Of a stretch of DNA of 64,000 nucleotides, positions 63,095 through 64,000 are shown in pieces. Both the position numbers and the translations under genes were made by a program. Every line of letters begins with the position of its first letter. The first letter of the stretch is position 1. The stretch spans positions 434,001-498,000 of the forward strand of contig CM024183.1 in NCBI GenBank assembly GCA_013433145.1. The letters are read 5' to 3'. The notes under the pieces were generated by a model, which was given only the letters and a program-made list of their open reading frames with translations, searched no databases and had not been told where the DNA came from. Origin of the DNA: Ascaris suum (Eukaryota > Nematoda > Chromadorea > Rhabditida > Ascarididae).

Positions 63095-64000
63095 GTGAGT
63101 TTTACGCGCTCACGTGTTCTTCATTTATTTTTATGCTTTCTGTCGTTCAGGCATTTTATTGATGCGCATCAAGTAACGCTTAATGCACTATACAGCGCAT
63201 CTCTCAACTTTCGTTTGCACTAAATTGCTTGATTTACTATTAGAGGCAATTTCGATTTGTGTGCATTTCTTTGGACTTTATTCGACTTCTATTTTTATAT
63301 GATTTATCGACTTTATGTGATTTTCAGTAAACAATAAATTGTGGACATTTGCAATATTTGAATGAAGCATTCGCAAATCTATAGTTATTTGTTCGAATTT
63401 CGGTCAATAATGAAGGTTTTATAAAGCTCATTTTGGAGGATTTCGTTTTGCATCTCTTGCACGAGAAAACTTTATTTTCCATTTTCTCGTAGTATTCCTA
63501 TTTGTCTCATGATTCTGAAAGGAATTATGATTGTTTTCAACGAAATCAATTCAATATTTGCAACATTTAATTGTGAATTTAAATTTAAAAAATTTTTAAC
63601 AGTATTAAAATAATATATGATTTTAACTATCATAAATTCACGTTATAATTATTTTTATATCATTAATGAATTTCAAAAAAAAAAATCTATCTTATCCTTC
63701 TCTCTATTATATTTGCCGAATGTTAAATCATAAAAAAAAAAGAAATTATAAAAACAATAAAAAATCTGCTAAATTTTAGAAAAATCAGCATTTTTATGAG
63801 CGTTTTTCAAGCATAAAATTCAGATGGAATTTTCAGCTTTAAAGAGAAACACGGAAAATCTATTATTGATTGATTCTTGAAAAATGAGAAAGATTCCTAA
63901 TGACGTTAGAAAATGCTTACAATTGAGGAAAATATTGCATCATCTGCTTATGATGGTCTCTTGGCGTATATCGCATAGGAATGACCTAAGGTTCTACCTG
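63095..64000. other. Presumed intron of the preceding candidate, nothing recognised
   Basis: A+T-rich DNA with A runs near 63677 and 63732. No second exon was identified before the window ends. Confidence 0.5.

Overview
The window is eukaryotic nuclear DNA, A+T-rich (roughly two thirds by eye), with intron-rich genes whose 3' splice sites are short and mostly end in TTTCAG, TTTTAG or TATAG. A nrf-6/oac-type membrane acyltransferase, a family greatly expanded in nematodes, and ATG codons lying just behind strong acceptor sites (which would suit spliced-leader trans-splicing) make a nematode the best guess. The species cannot be named. There are no prokaryotic features, CRISPR arrays or recognisable transposases.

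Four genes were rebuilt exon by exon, with codon phase consistent at every junction, and their families are recognisable. (1) 110-5138 (+): complete SSU72 RNA polymerase II CTD phosphatase, five exons, 196 residues. (2) 11434-16119 (+): the catalytic domain of a SENP6/SENP7/ULP-2-type SUMO protease in seven exons; its amino-terminal exons lie upstream and are only tentatively placed (8.9-9.8 kb). (3) 18282-24107 (-): single-domain class IIb histone deacetylase in nine exons, about 506 residues, with a carboxy-terminal extension I do not recognise. (4) 38407-45215 (+): NRF-6/OAC-like acyltransferase-3 membrane protein in six exons, 501 residues. Genes 1 to 3 are nuclear regulators (transcription-coupled dephosphorylation, deSUMOylation, deacetylation), but nothing in the sequence shows that they are co-regulated.

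Around these are weaker candidates: single exons with good splice signals but no recognised family (34065-34211 +, 27348-27553 -, 53180-53457 -, 16264-16503 -, 62960-63094 + with a signal peptide), a broken tRNA-like element at 33.6 kb, and two protein-like frames interrupted by stops (47.8 and 50.0 kb). The stretch from 45.2 to 62.9 kb is gene-poor, very A+T-rich and full of simple repeats.

Two features of the non-coding DNA stand out. There are fifteen uninterrupted runs of 10 or more G (or C) in an otherwise A+T-rich sequence. There are also many short, degenerate tandem repeats (units of about 15 to 70 bases), one of which overlaps the last codons of the deacetylase gene. No previously undescribed multi-gene system was convincingly found; the deacetylase carboxy-terminal region and its altered active-site motif are the most interesting protein-level leads.
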